A stretch of 64,000 nucleotides of DNA from Streptomyces sp. WAC 01529 (lineage in GTDB: Bacteria > Actinomycetota > Actinomycetes > Streptomycetales > Streptomycetaceae). Both the position numbers and the translations under genes were made by a program. The stretch's first letter is position 1. Every line of letters starts with the position of its first letter. The notes beneath the pieces are model-generated. The model did not search any database, was not told where the DNA came from, and worked only from the letters and a program-made list of their open reading frames with translations. Where the stretch lies: assembly GCF_003945545.1 (NCBI RefSeq), contig NZ_CP029617.1, forward strand, positions 1,933,001-1,997,000. Direction: 5' to 3'. This document shows, in pieces, positions 63,432 through 64,000 of the stretch.

Positions 63432-64000
63432 TTGGCGTCCCCCTTGATCTCCGCGCCGGTGGCGGAGGCGTCCGCCTCGACGGTGGCGTCCGTGTCGTAC
63501 AGGCCGAAGTAGCGCGCGGCCGTGTCCATGTCCTTGTCGCCGCGCCCGGAGAGGTTGACGACGATCAGCCCGTCCTTGCCCAGCTCCTTGCCGATGTCGA
63601 GCGCCCCGGCGAGGGCGTGGGCGCTCTCGATGGCCGGGATGATGCCCTCGGTGCGGGACAGGAGCCGCAGGGCCTGCATCGCGGCGTCGTCGGTGACCGC
63701 GCGGTACTCGCCGCGGCCGCTGTCCTTGAGGTAGGCGTGCTCGGGTCCGATGCCGGGATAGTCGAGTCCGGCGGAGATCGAGTAGGGCTCGGTGATCTGG
63801 CCCTCCTCGTCCTGGAGCACGTAAGAACGGGAGCCGTGCAGGATGCCCGGCTCGCCCGCGGTCAGCGTGGCCGCGTGCTCGCCCGTCTCGACGCCGTGTC
63901 CGGCGGGCTCGCAGCCGATGAGGCGTACGTCCCTGTCGGGGATGAAGGCGTGGAAGAGGCCGATGGCGTTGGAGCCGCCGCCCACGCAGGCGACGGCGGC
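63428..64000 (-). CDS. trpB: Tryptophan synthase beta chain (C-terminal part, 5' end outside window)
   Basis: The last ~190 residues of TrpB. The PLP phosphate-binding loop [11 protein letters not shown] is at the window edge, followed by [36 protein letters not shown] and the C-terminal [10 protein letters not shown]. The PLP lysine lies beyond the window. The last ~25 residues ([14 protein letters not shown]) are an acidic Ala/Thr-rich tail. It is coupled to trpA by a four-base overlap. Confidence 0.96.
   Translation of the reverse strand, partial: AAVACVGGGSNAIGLFHAFIPDRDVRLIGCEPAGHGVETGEHAATLTAGEPGILHGSRSYVLQDEEGQITEPYSISAGLDYPGIGPEHAYLKDSGRGEYRAVTDDAAMQALRLLSRTEGIIPAIESAHALAGALDIGKELGKDGLIVVNLSGRGDKDMDTAARYFGLYDTDATVEADASATGAEIKGDAK

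Overview
The window is chromosomal DNA from a high-GC actinomycete, almost certainly a Streptomyces. The supports are very high G+C with strong third-position bias, frequent GTG starts, many 1-4 bp stop/start overlaps, a Streptomyces griseus-type trypsin, twin-arginine secreted hydrolases, an actinobacterial PdtaR, and a gene set (liv, pdtaR, pyk, chorismate mutase, gltBD, lgt, trpBA) that I remember as grouped in Streptomyces core chromosomes. I see no CRISPR array, prophage or intact insertion sequence.

Layout. 1-4.6 kb: the end of a branched-chain amino acid binding protein gene, then livHMGF. 4.6-8 kb: pdtaR, a tRNA-Leu(CAA) with a free-standing LAGLIDADG-type endonuclease gene behind it, and pyruvate kinase. 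8-12.5 kb: a MmyB-type regulator divergent from an SDR oxidoreductase, a SIMPL protein and a Tat-exported nucleotidase. 12.5-17.4 kb: a decayed IS630-type transposase fragment, then two tandem near-duplicate membrane Ser/Thr kinases. 17.4-29.2 kb: an SGNH hydrolase, a siderophore-type decarboxylase/N-hydroxylase pair, small membrane proteins, an NmrA protein, a frameshifted aminopeptidase N, chorismate mutase, an AraC regulator and an alpha/beta hydrolase. 29.2-35.2 kb: GH35 and GH101 glycosidases and a secreted trypsin. 35.4-41.9 kb: a HExxH protein, a pentapeptide-repeat protein, a cold-shock protein with a DEAD-box helicase, a secreted tyrosine phosphatase and a helical-repeat protein. 42-45.4 kb: a sugar ABC importer without its own ATPase, behind a rich operator region. 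45.4-51.4 kb: gltBD. 51.7-52.5 kb: a VIT1/CCC1 protein.

The most unusual locus is at 52.7-60.6 kb: seven genes joined end to end by short stop/start overlaps. They encode four different ADP-ribosylglycohydrolase-family proteins, a PfkB/ribokinase-type sugar kinase, a family III CoA-transferase and a CitE-like lyase. The set reads as a dedicated pathway that hydrolyses ribosylated substrates, phosphorylates the freed sugar and processes a CoA-activated acid. The substrate cannot be read from sequence. The window closes with lgt, a membrane-anchored DsbA-like protein, trpA and the 3' part of trpB.

By-eye limits: starts were chosen from ribosome-binding sites and overlaps, hairpins were found by eye without energy calculation, and family names rest on recognised motifs, not on database searches.
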